Source: a bacterium
GTDB taxonomy: Bacteria; Orphanbacterota; Orphanbacteria; Orphanbacterales; Orphanbacteraceae
Length of the DNA stretch: 64,000 nucleotides
Direction of reading: 5' to 3'
Assembly: GCA_025782575.1 (NCBI GenBank)
Contig: JALGYY010000046.1
Location: 1-64,000, forward strand
The notes under the pieces are model-generated. The model did no database searches. It was not told the DNA's origin and saw only the letters and a list, made by a program, of their open reading frames with translations. This document shows, one piece after another, positions 49,245-58,903 of this stretch; within the stretch, counting starts at the first letter, position 1, and each line of letters opens with the position of its first letter. The position numbers were made by a program, and so were the translations under genes.

Positions 49245-51878
49245 ATGACCACGCCCGAATTACCAAAGACATACGAACCGAATGCGGTCGAAAAGAAGTG
49301 GCAGGACTGGTGGGCGGATCATGACGTTTTTCGCACGGAAGTCCGGACGGATAAGAAACCGTTTGTCCTGTTTATCCCCCCGCCCAACGTGACAGGCGCC
49401 CTGCACATGGGCCATGTACTGAACTACACGATCCAGGACGTTTTGACGCGGTGGCGACGCCTCCAGGGGCGCGAAGCGCTCTGGCTTCCCGGTATGGACC
49501 ATGCGGGGATCGCCACGCAGAATGTGGTGGAGAAAAAGCTGCACGAAGAAGGACTCTCCCGCCATGACCTGGGGAGAGAGAAGTTCGTCGAACGTGTGTG
49601 GGAATGGAAAAAGGAGCATGGCGACAAGATCTTCGAGCAATTCCGCAAGCTCGGCGCTTCATTCGATCTCAATCGATTCCGTTTTACTTTAGATGAAGGG
49701 TATTCGCGCTCCGTTCTCGAAGTATTCGTTCGACTGCACGAGAAAGGGCTCGTTTACAGGGGAGATTATATAACCAGCTGGTGTCCCCGCTGCCATACGG
49801 TTCTTTCCGATGAGGAAGTCGATCACAAGGATCGAAACGGCTCACTCTGGCATATCCGCTACACCCTCGAAGATGGTTCAGGTGACCTGGTCGTCGCGAC
49901 GACGAGGCCGGAAACGATGCTCGGGGATACTGGAATCGCGATTCACCCGGAGAGTGAGAAAACCAGGCACCTGAAGGGCAAGATCGCCATTCTCCCTCTG
50001 CTCAACCGAAAAATCCCTCTTGTGGAAGATGATCGGGTCGATCCTAAATTCGGTACCGGCTGTGTCAAGCTGACGCCGGCTCATGATCCGCTCGATTTTG
50101 AAATTGGAAAGACACATGGACTCGATCCGATTCGAATCTTCGATGAAAACGCTGTGGTGAAAGAGGGGATCGGGCGGTTCGGCGGAATGTCGAGAGAGCT
50201 GGCGCGGAAAGAAGTGCTGAAGGATCTGGAAGAGCAGGGTTTTCTGGTCAAAACCGAAAAACACGCCCACGCCGTCGGGCAATGCTATCGCTGCGATACC
50301 GTGGTCGAGCCGTGGCTCTCGGAGCAGTGGTTCGTGGCAATGAAGGAGCTCGCGGCTCCTGCTCTCGAAGTCGTTCGAGACGGCCGGGTCGAAATCATTC
50401 CGAAGCGCTGGGAAGGCGTCTACTACCACTGGCTCGAGAACATTCGTGACTGGTGCGTCTCCCGGCAGCTCTGGTGGGGTCACAGAATCCCGGCTTGGTA
50501 CTGCACATCATGCGAAACCGTTCATGTATCCATTGACCAGCCGTCCGAGTGTACCGGGTGCGGCGCCGAAGAGTTTCGACAGGACGAAGATGTGCTTGAT
50601 ACGTGGGCGAGTTCGTGGCTCTGGCCGTTCGCGACTCTCGGCTGGCCCGAGAAGACGAAGGAACTGGGCTACTTCTTCCCATCCGACATTCTTGTCACAG
50701 GGAGCGAGATCATTTTTTTCTGGGTCGCCCGGATGATCATGTCATCGCTCGAGTTCATGGGGGAAGTGCCATTCCGTCAGGTATTTCTTCATGGAATCGT
50801 GCGGGACAGCAAAGGGCGGAAGCTCTCCAAATCACTCGGGAACTCACCCGATACGCTGAAGATTCTCGCAAAGTACGGTGCCGACGCTGTCCGATTCGCG
50901 ACAGTCCTTACCACGGCCCCCGGGCAGGATCAGATCTTCTCCGAGGAGAGGCTGGAAACCGGTCGCCGATTCGCGAACAAGATTTGGAACGCCACTCGTT
51001 ACGTTCTTCCCCACACAGGCCAGGTGGAGGGGCTAACAAGAGAGCCCGGGACGCTCAACCTGCCTGAACGCTGGATTCTATCCCGGCTGACGAGGACGAA
51101 GCGGGCGATGACCGAGCATCTCGAGGGGGCTCGATTGAACGATGCCGCCTATGGAATCTATGATTTCTTCTGGCACGACTACTGCGACTGGTTTCTCGAA
51201 ATCTCCAAGCCCGTGTTCGAAGAGAAGGAAGGTGGAGTGGAGACCAGGGAGGTGCTGCTCCATGTGATTCAGGAATCGATTGTTCTCCTTTCTCCCTTTA
51301 TGCCCCACATGGCCGAGGAACTGGGCGGTTATCTGGGGCTTAAGAACCGGTGTGTCTCCCTGGCGAATTGGGATGACGGAGGAGCCGGTTTCATAGATGA
51401 GGAGGCCGAGGGTGAAATGCAGGCGGTCCAGGAGCTGGTCTGCGCCGTTCGAACCATTCGATCGGAGTCGAATGTTCCTCCCCGCGAAGAGGTGCGGGTG
51501 GCCGTTCGGTTTCTGGATGATTCGGTCAGGGGACCCGTTCTGGCACAAGCGGGGATGGTGCGTGCCCTTGCCCGTGTAGGGAATCTCGAACTGGACGCCA
51601 CTGACAGGCCCAAAGGCTCGATCGCCCAGGTGTCAGCAAAGATGGAGGTCTTCGTGCCGCTCGAAGGGCTGGTCGACCTCGAAAAAGAGCGGGAACGGCT
51701 TTCGAGGGAAATCGAACGACTGACCGGTGATATCGACCGGATCGGAAAGAAGCTGGCAAACGAGAATTACGTCAAACGGGCCCCGGCCGATGTAGTCGAA
51801 AAGGATCGGGACCGTGAAAGGCGCGGCAAGGAGATGCTGACCAGGATCAAAGATAACCTGGAGAGCCTTTCCGACTGA
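49245..51878 (+). CDS. valS: Valyl-tRNA synthetase
   Basis: Class I synthetase that charges tRNA-Val and edits mischarged threonine. Motifs: PPNVTGALHMGHVLNY (HIGH form), the CP1 editing domain with ATTRPETMLGDTGIAIHP, the ISWCPRC-like SWCPRCHTVLSDEEV, the WCVSRQLWWGHRIP block, and KLSKSLGNSPDTL (KMSKS form). The anticodon domain and the C-terminal coiled coil arm (LVDLEKERERLSREIERL) complete it at 877 residues. ATG at 49245 follows GAGGAGAAG. Confidence 0.97.
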   Translation: MTTPELPKTYEPNAVEKKWQDWWADHDVFRTEVRTDKKPFVLFIPPPNVTGALHMGHVLNYTIQDVLTRWRRLQGREALWLPGMDHAGIATQNVVEKKLHEEGLSRHDLGREKFVERVWEWKKEHGDKIFEQFRKLGASFDLNRFRFTLDEGYSRSVLEVFVRLHEKGLVYRGDYITSWCPRCHTVLSDEEVDHKDRNGSLWHIRYTLEDGSGDLVVATTRPETMLGDTGIAIHPESEKTRHLKGKIAILPLLNRKIPLVEDDRVDPKFGTGCVKLTPAHDPLDFEIGKTHGLDPIRIFDENAVVKEGIGRFGGMSRELARKEVLKDLEEQGFLVKTEKHAHAVGQCYRCDTVVEPWLSEQWFVAMKELAAPALEVVRDGRVEIIPKRWEGVYYHWLENIRDWCVSRQLWWGHRIPAWYCTSCETVHVSIDQPSECTGCGAEEFRQDEDVLDTWASSWLWPFATLGWPEKTKELGYFFPSDILVTGSEIIFFWVARMIMSSLEFMGEVPFRQVFLHGIVRDSKGRKLSKSLGNSPDTLKILAKYGADAVRFATVLTTAPGQDQIFSEERLETGRRFANKIWNATRYVLPHTGQVEGLTREPGTLNLPERWILSRLTRTKRAMTEHLEGARLNDAAYGIYDFFWHDYCDWFLEISKPVFEEKEGGVETREVLLHVIQESIVLLSPFMPHMAEELGGYLGLKNRCVSLANWDDGGAGFIDEEAEGEMQAVQELVCAVRTIRSESNVPPREEVRVAVRFLDDSVRGPVLAQAGMVRALARVGNLELDATDRPKGSIAQVSAKMEVFVPLEGLVDLEKERERLSREIERLTGDIDRIGKKLANENYVKRAPADVVEKDRDRERRGKEMLTRIKDNLESLSD

Positions 51879-52006
51879 TCGAATGTTACCCGGCCCCGTA
51901 AGCGAATCGTGGATGCTCCGCGACTCTCACTATGGAGCGGGGGACTCCACCGTGATAGAGTAATTCCCCAAGGACAGTTCTCCATACGATGGGAGGAGCA
52001 CGAAAG
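51879..52006. other. Short intergenic region with ribosome site
   Basis: 128 bases containing GGGAGGAG eight bases before ATG 52007 and GC-rich inverted segments near 51915-51950; no promoter boxes I can trust. Confidence 0.4.
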
Positions 52007-53368
52007 ATGTCTCCATCAATCCGGTTCTCGATTGCAATTCTGGTTCTAGCTACGCTCTGCTCCATTCAGGCCTCCGCGGACACACCGATTGCAGTCACGG
52101 TCTATAACAATGACCTCGGGGTGATCCGGGAGAGGAGGACGATCGAGATCGGCCGAGGAGAATCGGTTTATTCCTTTACAGACGTGGCGGCGCTGATCGA
52201 CCCGACCTCGGTCCATCTGAGAGCGATGGGGGGTGGCGGTCTCGAGGTTCTGGAGCAGAATTTCGAATACGATCTTCTTTCGAGTGAGAAACTCTATCGC
52301 AAGTATTTCGAGAAACGGGTCGAGGTTTATGTGAAGGAGGGAGAGGTCCTTACGGGCACTCTTCTTTCGGTCGCCGGCGGATCGTTCGTGATTCGGAGCG
52401 AAAGGGAAGAGAAACTCGTCGTCGTCGCCTCGGGGAGCGTGCAGCATGTGGAGTTGCTCGGCACGGCCGAGGGATTCGTCACCCGCCCCACTCTCGTCTG
52501 GACGATTCAGAATGACGGGAACGCCACGCGAGAGGTGGAGATCGAGTATCTCACCCGTGGCCTCTCCTGGCATGCCGAGTATGTAGCCCTCGCAGACGAG
52601 GAGAGCCGATCGATCGATTTCGCCGGATGGGTTTCCGTAGACAATCGATCGGGAGCGGATTACGAGGATGCTCGTCTCAAGCTGATCGCGGGCGATGTGA
52701 ATCGTGCGGCAAGGTATATGCCAACCATAGATATAACATCGTCCCACGCCCGCGCCGCCAAAGGTCCTCAGGTGACCGAGAGGGAGCTCTTCGAGTATCA
52801 CCTCTATGAAATCGGCCGGCCGACCACGATTCGGAATCAACAGGTGAAGCAGATCTCGTTTCTGGCGAATACGAGAGTCCCGGTTCACAAAGAGTTTCTG
52901 TACGAGCCGCGAAAACAGAGCGACAAAATCCAGGTCATTCTGGAGCTGAAAAACAGCAAGGAAGACGGCCTTGGAATCGCTCTTCCTGCTGGAAAAGTGA
53001 GAGTATTTCAGGATGACGGCCAGGGCGGTTCGGAGTTCATCGGGGAAGATCGAATCGATCATACGCCTCGGAATGAGAAGATGCGCCTCCTGATCGGTTA
53101 TGCTTTCGACCTGGTGGCGGAAAGAAAGATCCTCGATACGAAACGTCTCGGAAAGAGCGGGCAGCGCCAGACAGTCGAGATTAAACTTCGCAATCGGAAA
53201 GACGATGAGGTGGAGATCAAAGTGTTGGAGTGGCTCGGAGGCGATTGGACGATTGAAAACGAGACTCACAGCCATCGAAAAGAGGACGCTCATAAAGCCG
53301 AGTGGAAAGTGGCCGTTCCCGCGGACGGGGAAACCGTGATCAGCTACACGGTCCGGATCGATTGGTAA
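52007..53368 (+). CDS. Exported DUF4139-domain protein
   Basis: 453 residues with a signal peptide (FSIAILVLATLCSIQASA). IAVTVYNNDLGVIRERRTIEI and the mid-protein EYLTRGLSWHAEYVAL with NRSGADYEDARLKLIAGDVN are the DUF4139 signature; later segments are beta-rich. The molecular role of this family is unknown. It probably acts in the periplasm. An earlier ATG/GTG at 51989 precedes the ribosome site and was rejected. The small RodZ-like gene follows after 16 bases. Confidence 0.82.
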   Translation: MSPSIRFSIAILVLATLCSIQASADTPIAVTVYNNDLGVIRERRTIEIGRGESVYSFTDVAALIDPTSVHLRAMGGGGLEVLEQNFEYDLLSSEKLYRKYFEKRVEVYVKEGEVLTGTLLSVAGGSFVIRSEREEKLVVVASGSVQHVELLGTAEGFVTRPTLVWTIQNDGNATREVEIEYLTRGLSWHAEYVALADEESRSIDFAGWVSVDNRSGADYEDARLKLIAGDVNRAARYMPTIDITSSHARAAKGPQVTERELFEYHLYEIGRPTTIRNQQVKQISFLANTRVPVHKEFLYEPRKQSDKIQVILELKNSKEDGLGIALPAGKVRVFQDDGQGGSEFIGEDRIDHTPRNEKMRLLIGYAFDLVAERKILDTKRLGKSGQRQTVEIKLRNRKDDEVEIKVLEWLGGDWTIENETHSHRKEDAHKAEWKVAVPADGETVISYTVRIDW

Positions 53369-53384
53369 CAGCGGAGTAGTGGAT

Positions 53385-53753
53385 ATGGAATCGATCGGTG
53401 AAAGACTGCGAGCGGTACGGGAAGACCGGAAGATCACTCTTCAGGAAGCCGCCGCCAGAACGAGAATCCATGAACGCTATCTGGAAGCTCTCGAAGACGA
53501 ACGGTATGGCGTTCTTCCGGCCAGTACCTACGTATCCGCCTTTCTTCGCACCTATGCGCGCTTTCTCGGAATCGACGAAGATGAGGCGCTCAGTCTGTAC
53601 CACCGAGACAAGACCGAGCGGGATGAAGACGAGACACTCTGGACAGATGACCCCGTGGAGGTGCCTGAGACGCCTCCTCGTAAGGTTGTGATCGCGGTTT
53701 CGGCCGTTATCGTCGTTGTCGCTGCAGTGGTCTATTACTATGTGCTTCGCTGA
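53385..53753 (+). CDS. Short RodZ-like protein: HTH domain and membrane segment
   Basis: 122 residues: an N-terminal helix-turn-helix of the RodZ/HTH_25 type ([37 protein letters not shown], seen as the blocks [17 protein letters not shown] and [12 protein letters not shown]), a short acidic linker, and a C-terminal membrane helix ([20 protein letters not shown]). The periplasmic DUF4115 domain of full RodZ is missing. RodZ links MreB to the membrane through this HTH. ATG 53385 is preferred over GTG 53379 for spacing to CGGAG. It is far from the mre operon here. Confidence 0.8.
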   Translation: MESIGERLRAVREDRKITLQEAAARTRIHERYLEALEDERYGVLPASTYVSAFLRTYARFLGIDEDEALSLYHRDKTERDEDETLWTDDPVEVPETPPRKVVIAVSAVIVVVAAVVYYYVLR

Positions 53754-53764
53754 GGCCACCTGCC

Positions 53765-55753
53765 ATGTCTCACGCTTTCGACCTTCATTCCAGTTACGAT
53801 CCTCACGGCGATCAACCCCAGGCGATCCGCGAGTTGAGCGAAGCTCTCGAGCGGGGGGATACCGACCAGACGCTTCTCGGAGTGACCGGTTCAGGTAAGA
53901 CGTTTACGATTGCCAATGTCATTGCGAAATGGAAACGGCCGACCCTCGTCATCTCCCACAACAAGACTCTGGCCGCACAGCTTTACGGCGAATTCCGGAA
54001 CTACTTCCCGAACAATGCAGTCGAATATTTTGTCAGCTACTATGATTATTACCAGCCCGAAGCATACGTACCTCAGACCGATACCTACATAGAGAAAGAC
54101 GCTTCGATCAACGATGATATCGATCGTCTCCGGCTCAGGGCGACAGCCAGTCTGCTTGAGCGGGATGATGTCATTATCGTCTCCTCCGTTTCCTGTATCT
54201 ATGGACTCGGTTCGCCGGATAATTTCAAGAATCTACTTCTCTACGTGCAGGTTGGTGAAGAACTCGGCCGCGATACGATGCTACGGCGACTCGTTGAGAT
54301 TCAGTATCAACGGAACGACACGGTGCTGGAGCGGGGCTGTTTTCGCGTGAGGGGCGATACGGTCGAGGTATGGCCCGCCTATGGGGAGAGCGTGATACGC
54401 GTTTCGTTCTTCGGTGACGAGGTGGAGAAGATCACCGAGCTCGATCCGATCAAGATGAGCATCGAAAGAGAGTTCCCCTACCTGCCGATCTACCCCGCGC
54501 GCCACCATGTAACGCCTCAGGAAAAACTGGAACCGGCCATCGGCCGGATTGAAGCGGAGCTCGAGTGGCGGCTGAACGAGTTGGAGGCGCAGGAAAAGCT
54601 CGTGGAGGCGCAGCGTCTTCGGATGAGGACGAGATTCGATATCGAGATGCTGAGAGAGGTGGGGATGTGTTCGGGGATCGAGAACTACTCCCGTCACCTG
54701 GCGGGACGCGAAGAAGGGGAGAGGCCACTCTGTCTTATCGACTATTTCCCGGACGACTTTCTGCTCGTGGTCGATGAATCACACGTGACGATTCCCCAGG
54801 TGCGAGCCATGTATAACGGTGATCGATCGCGGAAGGAAAAGCTGGTGGAGTACGGATTCCGGCTCCCTTCCGCTCTTGATAACCGCCCGCTCAAATTCGA
54901 TGAATTTTCGAAGCTCGTCCCCCGCGTGATCTATGTGTCAGCAACTCCGGCCGAGTATGAGATGGAAGAGTCGGGCGGTGTGCTTGTGGAGCAGGTGATC
55001 CGGCCGACAGGTCTGCTCGATCCCGAAATCGAGATTCGTCCCGTAGAGGGACAGGTTGACGATCTGATGGAGGAGATCAGGAGACAGACCGAAGACGGTC
55101 AGCGCGTCCTTGTGACTACCCTTACAAAAAGAATGGCGGAGGATTTGACCGATTATCTAGTGAAGGCGGGGATCAGGGTCCGCTATCTTCACTCCGATAT
55201 CGGCGCGATCGAGCGGGTCGAGATCATTCGATCCCTTCGAACGGGAGAATTCGATTGTCTCGTAGGGATCAATCTGCTCCGTGAAGGGCTGGACATGCCG
55301 GAAGTCGGTCTGGTGGCGATTCTGGACGCCGACCGTGAAGGATTTCTCCGTTCGGAGACCTCACTGATACAGACGGCGGGGCGGGCGGCCCGGAACGTGA
55401 GGGGGAAAGTGATACTTTACGCATCGACTGTCACTCGTTCGATTCAAGCCGCGGTACGCGAGACGAATCGGAGAAGGGAGATGCAGGTCGACTATAATAG
55501 GGAGCACGGCATCACGCCCCGGTCGATCCGGAAGAGTATCAGCGAAGTACTTCTCTCAACCGAGGTGGCGGACTCCAGAATACGTGCTCCCAAAGAACAG
55601 AAAGGCCTCCCCCTGGTTCGTCCTGACATGTCACAGGAGGAGCTCATTATCGCACTCGAAGATGAAATGCTTACCGCGGCTAACGAGCTGGAATTTGAAC
55701 GGGCCGCTTCGCTCAGGGATCGCATTTTTGAACTACGGTCGGGGACCTCATGA
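53765..55753 (+). CDS. uvrB: UvrABC excinuclease subunit B
   Basis: DNA-damage verification helicase of nucleotide excision repair. Walker A GVTGSGKT at 39-46, the beta-hairpin region [33 protein letters not shown], the [14 protein letters not shown] block, [23 protein letters not shown] and the C-terminal UVR motif ([22 protein letters not shown]) are all present. 662 residues, full length. The nadC start overlaps its stop (ATGA), heading a four-gene operon. Confidence 0.97.
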   Translation: MSHAFDLHSSYDPHGDQPQAIRELSEALERGDTDQTLLGVTGSGKTFTIANVIAKWKRPTLVISHNKTLAAQLYGEFRNYFPNNAVEYFVSYYDYYQPEAYVPQTDTYIEKDASINDDIDRLRLRATASLLERDDVIIVSSVSCIYGLGSPDNFKNLLLYVQVGEELGRDTMLRRLVEIQYQRNDTVLERGCFRVRGDTVEVWPAYGESVIRVSFFGDEVEKITELDPIKMSIEREFPYLPIYPARHHVTPQEKLEPAIGRIEAELEWRLNELEAQEKLVEAQRLRMRTRFDIEMLREVGMCSGIENYSRHLAGREEGERPLCLIDYFPDDFLLVVDESHVTIPQVRAMYNGDRSRKEKLVEYGFRLPSALDNRPLKFDEFSKLVPRVIYVSATPAEYEMEESGGVLVEQVIRPTGLLDPEIEIRPVEGQVDDLMEEIRRQTEDGQRVLVTTLTKRMAEDLTDYLVKAGIRVRYLHSDIGAIERVEIIRSLRTGEFDCLVGINLLREGLDMPEVGLVAILDADREGFLRSETSLIQTAGRAARNVRGKVILYASTVTRSIQAAVRETNRRREMQVDYNREHGITPRSIRKSISEVLLSTEVADSRIRAPKEQKGLPLVRPDMSQEELIIALEDEMLTAANELEFERAASLRDRIFELRSGTS

Positions 55754-56619
55754 ACGAAGACGCCGAAAAAGAACGTATCGATTTCATGTTGCAGTCACTG
55801 ATCGGGCGGGCCCTCGATGAGGATCGCGTCGACCGGGATGTGACGACGTTGTCCTCCGTCCCGGAGTCTTCCCGCTCTCGGGCGACTGTCCTCTTCAGAA
55901 GCGCCGGGATTCTCGCCGGGACGATTCCCTGCGAGGGATCTTTCCACGCAATCGATCGATCCCTCATCGTTCGCTGGATGAAACGGGATGGGGAATCTGT
56001 AGGGGCGAAGGAGAGTGTCGCGACCATCGAGGGATCGACTCGATCCATATTGAGGGGGGAGCGGACGGCACTCAATTTTCTGATGCAGCTCTCCGGCGTT
56101 GCAACTCTTACAGGACGATTCGTTGAGGCCGTCCGTGGAAAGAGTGTGGAGATTCTCGATACACGCAAGACGACGCCCGGTTTTCGGGTTCTCGAGAAGC
56201 GGGCGGTCGTCGCGGGTGGAGGGGTCAATCATCGTTCGGATCTCGCCGAGATGGCCCTTTTGAAAGAGAATCACATCGCCGCCGCGGGAGGGATCGATCG
56301 GGCGGTCCGGGGTATTCGTGAAAGATTTCCCGGCGTACCGATCGAAGTGGAGGTCGAGACGATCGATCAGCTTCGGCAGGTGCTTGCATTGGAAGTGAAC
56401 CGGGTCATGCTCGATAATTTCAGTGATGAAGATACGAGACGGGCGGTCGCCCTCGTCCGGTCAACCGAGATCCGGAAACCTTATGTCGAGGCGAGCGGCG
56501 GCATGACGCTCGAACGGGTTTCAGTAGTCGCCTCGCTCGGTGTGGACGGAATCTCCATCGGATCGCTCACCCACTCCGCCCCCGCCTGCGATGTATCTCT
56601 CCTTCTGGAGGGGCCATGA
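55750..56619 (+). CDS. nadC: Nicotinate-nucleotide pyrophosphorylase (carboxylating)
   Basis: Converts quinolinate and PRPP to nicotinate mononucleotide in NAD synthesis. Motifs: [79 protein letters not shown] and [11 protein letters not shown]. 289 residues. It overlaps uvrB and birA by ATGA on both sides. Confidence 0.96.
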   Translation: MNEDAEKERIDFMLQSLIGRALDEDRVDRDVTTLSSVPESSRSRATVLFRSAGILAGTIPCEGSFHAIDRSLIVRWMKRDGESVGAKESVATIEGSTRSILRGERTALNFLMQLSGVATLTGRFVEAVRGKSVEILDTRKTTPGFRVLEKRAVVAGGGVNHRSDLAEMALLKENHIAAAGGIDRAVRGIRERFPGVPIEVEVETIDQLRQVLALEVNRVMLDNFSDEDTRRAVALVRSTEIRKPYVEASGGMTLERVSVVASLGVDGISIGSLTHSAPACDVSLLLEGP

Positions 56620-57617
56620 AACCGCCCGATCGCCAACCTGGTTCGGACGAGGATGCATTCGATGAAGCGGTGCTGGCACTGTTCGAGCCTCTTCAATGGA
56701 AGAACCTGGACGAGTTGGCCGTTTCTACCGGTTCTGACAATGAGCGGGTAGCCGGGGCGATCGCCCGCCTGGAAGAAGCGGGCTATGTCTGGGAAAAACA
56801 CCCCGCCCGCGGCCTGCTTATTTCAAGGAGGAGCAGCTATCTCCTTCATAGCGAAGTAACTCCCTATCTGGAAACCAGGACATTCGGCAGGACCATCTAT
56901 TTCTTTCGTACGGTACAGTCAACTAATGATTCCCTGCTCCGAGGCCCGTACAGCGAATCACCTCCGGGGTCTGTTGTCGTAGCCGAGGAGCAATCGAAAG
57001 GGAGGGGGCGGCTCGGCCGGGAGTGGACTGCACCCCCGTTCCAGGCGCTCCAGTTCTCCATTCGACTGGAGCCGTCCGGGGGGGGCGAGGCGGCGGCACT
57101 TTCCACACTCTGCGCCGGAATCGCCGTTGCGGAAGCGGTTCAGAAAGAGACGGGAATCGAGCTTCTCGTTCGATGGCCGAACGATCTCGTCTACGAGGAG
57201 CAGAAGGTGTGCGGAATTCTTTCAGAGTATAGGACATCGGTCCGATCGCTGGTGGTCGGCATCGGTCTCAATGTGAATCAAGAGAAGAAGGATGTGCCCG
57301 ATGGGGGGACATCGCTTCGGGCGATCGCCGGAGGAGGGGCGTACAATCGCGGCCCGCTTCTGGCGGTCATTCTGAACCTGTTGGAATCGTGGTTCGATCG
57401 CCTGGAGAGTGAGGGATTCGAGGCGATTCGCCTGGAGGCGGAAAGGCTCTCTTCCCTCATTGGAAAAAGAGTTACTTTGAATCTCGGTGACAGAACTCTG
57501 ACTGAGTGGGCTACAGGCATCGGACCTCGCGGCGGCATTGTCCTCGGAAAAGGGAGTGACGCGAAAGAGTACCGCGTGGGTGAGGTGACACGTGTCCTCT
57601 CGTGGGAGGGGCCCTGA
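56616..57617 (+). CDS. birA: Biotin--[acetyl-CoA-carboxylase] ligase with N-terminal HTH
   Basis: Attaches biotin to the carboxyl carrier protein. The catalytic centre has TVQSTNDSLL, AEEQSKGRGRLGREW (biotinyl-AMP loop) and RWPNDLVYEEQKVCGIL with GIGLNVNQ. A winged-helix-like N-terminal part (about 18-75, LDELAVSTGSDNERVAGAIARLEEAGYV seen as VAGAIARLEEAGY) suggests the bifunctional form that also represses biotin genes, none of which are in this window. 333 residues. Confidence 0.94.
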   Translation: MKPPDRQPGSDEDAFDEAVLALFEPLQWKNLDELAVSTGSDNERVAGAIARLEEAGYVWEKHPARGLLISRRSSYLLHSEVTPYLETRTFGRTIYFFRTVQSTNDSLLRGPYSESPPGSVVVAEEQSKGRGRLGREWTAPPFQALQFSIRLEPSGGGEAAALSTLCAGIAVAEAVQKETGIELLVRWPNDLVYEEQKVCGILSEYRTSVRSLVVGIGLNVNQEKKDVPDGGTSLRAIAGGGAYNRGPLLAVILNLLESWFDRLESEGFEAIRLEAERLSSLIGKRVTLNLGDRTLTEWATGIGPRGGIVLGKGSDAKEYRVGEVTRVLSWEGP

Positions 57618-57618
57618 A

Positions 57619-58377
57619 ATGCGATTGGCGTTGAACGTGGGAAACACGAACACGGTGGTCGCTCTCTTCGATGACAAGACTGTTTTCAGGGTGGGTAGCG
57701 TGCCGACCGCCACCATGGACACAGTTTTCCGGGCGGCCCAGTTTCTGGACTGCGTCTGGCGCGCCTCCGGTCTCCTCGATGGACCGGAGGGATCGATCAT
57801 CGCCTCGGTCGTGCCCGGCGTGACCGATCTTCTTGCCGAAGCGCTCAAGGACCTCTCCGGCTTTCCGCCCCGAATTGTCGATCACGAAATGGATCTCGGG
57901 ATCATCCTCGCGGTCGAGCGGCCGGAGGAAGTGGGAGCTGACCGACTGGTCAATGCGGCGGAGGCTTATGCGTTGCATGGCAAAGCGACTGTGGTTGTTG
58001 ACCTCGGGACGGCGACGACGTTCGAAGTTGTCGACGAAGAAGGCCGATTCCTAGGGGGGGCGATCGCTCCCGGTATCGAAACCGGAAGGGCCGCTCTATC
58101 TGCCGGAACGGAGCAGCTCTTCGAGCCGAATCTGCAGTTTCCGATAGGAGTGATCGGTCGGAGTACGGAAGAGGCGATCCGATCGGGGCTTCTCTGGGGA
58201 AGCGTGTCTCTTATCGAGGGAATGCTCGATCGCTACCGAGAAGAGATCGGTGAGTGCCTTGTGATTGTCACAGGAGGTCTCGGGGGATTGATCAAGCACC
58301 ATCTATCAGGCGCCGACTACTATGAACCGGATCTTACTTTGACGGGGCTGAAGAGACTGGATGAGAGAAACCGCTGA
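57619..58377 (+). CDS. coaX: Type III pantothenate kinase
   Basis: Phosphorylates pantothenate, first step of CoA synthesis. 252 residues with GADRLVNAAEAY, VVVDLGTATTFEVVD and GGAIAPGIETGRAAL. The first phosphate-binding motif, normally DxGNT, reads LNVGNTNTVV with Asn at position 6 instead of Asp. The start ATG 57619 lies one base after the birA stop. Its 3' end overlaps the convergent 3D-domain gene by 44 bases. Confidence 0.92.
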   Translation: MRLALNVGNTNTVVALFDDKTVFRVGSVPTATMDTVFRAAQFLDCVWRASGLLDGPEGSIIASVVPGVTDLLAEALKDLSGFPPRIVDHEMDLGIILAVERPEEVGADRLVNAAEAYALHGKATVVVDLGTATTFEVVDEEGRFLGGAIAPGIETGRAALSAGTEQLFEPNLQFPIGVIGRSTEEAIRSGLLWGSVSLIEGMLDRYREEIGECLVIVTGGLGGLIKHHLSGADYYEPDLTLTGLKRLDERNR

Positions 58378-58903
58378 GAGAACCGATGTCACCCGTTACC
58401 ATTGCAATCGTGAGCTCTTTCCTTCCGAACTGAATCGCCTCGTCTCTCGATGGGAACCAGATGTCCGCCCGTCTGGAGTAGCGCTTGTTCATGGTGTCTT
58501 CCACGACGAAGATACCTTGTCCTTTTATGAACACGCGATCTCCATAGGCGAAAGGGGCGTCCGGCGTGTAACGCCGGATCAGGTCGCGCGAAAGGGCGAT
58601 GATTCCCGGTCTCACATCGGTCAACGATGCGGTAAGAAATGGAGTATCGTCGGTCTGTCCTACAGTCGAGGAGTAGGCGGTGACCACCACGTCGAGCGGT
58701 GGTAGAAGGGAAATGCGGAGTTCCGACTGCAGATAGTAGTCGCCTGATTCCGGGCGATCTCCTGAACTGAACGTGGGGAGTCCGGCGGCAGAGGAAGGCC
58801 GGATGGTATCTCCCCCGGAGAGAACGAGGGGCAGGATTACCGCCATGGTCAGCCAGGCGTCCCGACCGGCCCGAAAACGCCAAATTGATCCCTGAGCAAA
58901 CAC
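58334..58903 (-). CDS. Exported 3D-domain (double-psi beta-barrel) cell-wall protein
   Basis: 189 residues. The C-terminal ~115 match the 3D domain of MltA/YabE-type wall hydrolases: VVVTAYSSTVGQTDDTPFLTA seen as VVTAYSSTVGQTDD, GIIALSRDLIRRYTPDAPF, YGDRVFIKGQGIFVVEDTMN and RADIWFPSRDEAIQFGR, with the three conserved Asp. The leader RAGRDAWLTMAVILPLVLSG fits export. I choose GTG at 58903 because AGCGGAGG lies ten bases upstream and Arg residues then precede the hydrophobic core; ATG at 58846 would drop them. A strong promoter lies 145 bases upstream. Probably a peptidoglycan-active enzyme. Confidence 0.82.
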   Translation of the reverse strand: MFAQGSIWRFRAGRDAWLTMAVILPLVLSGGDTIRPSSAAGLPTFSSGDRPESGDYYLQSELRISLLPPLDVVVTAYSSTVGQTDDTPFLTASLTDVRPGIIALSRDLIRRYTPDAPFAYGDRVFIKGQGIFVVEDTMNKRYSRRADIWFPSRDEAIQFGRKELTIAMVTGDIGSLSGFSHPVSSAPSK

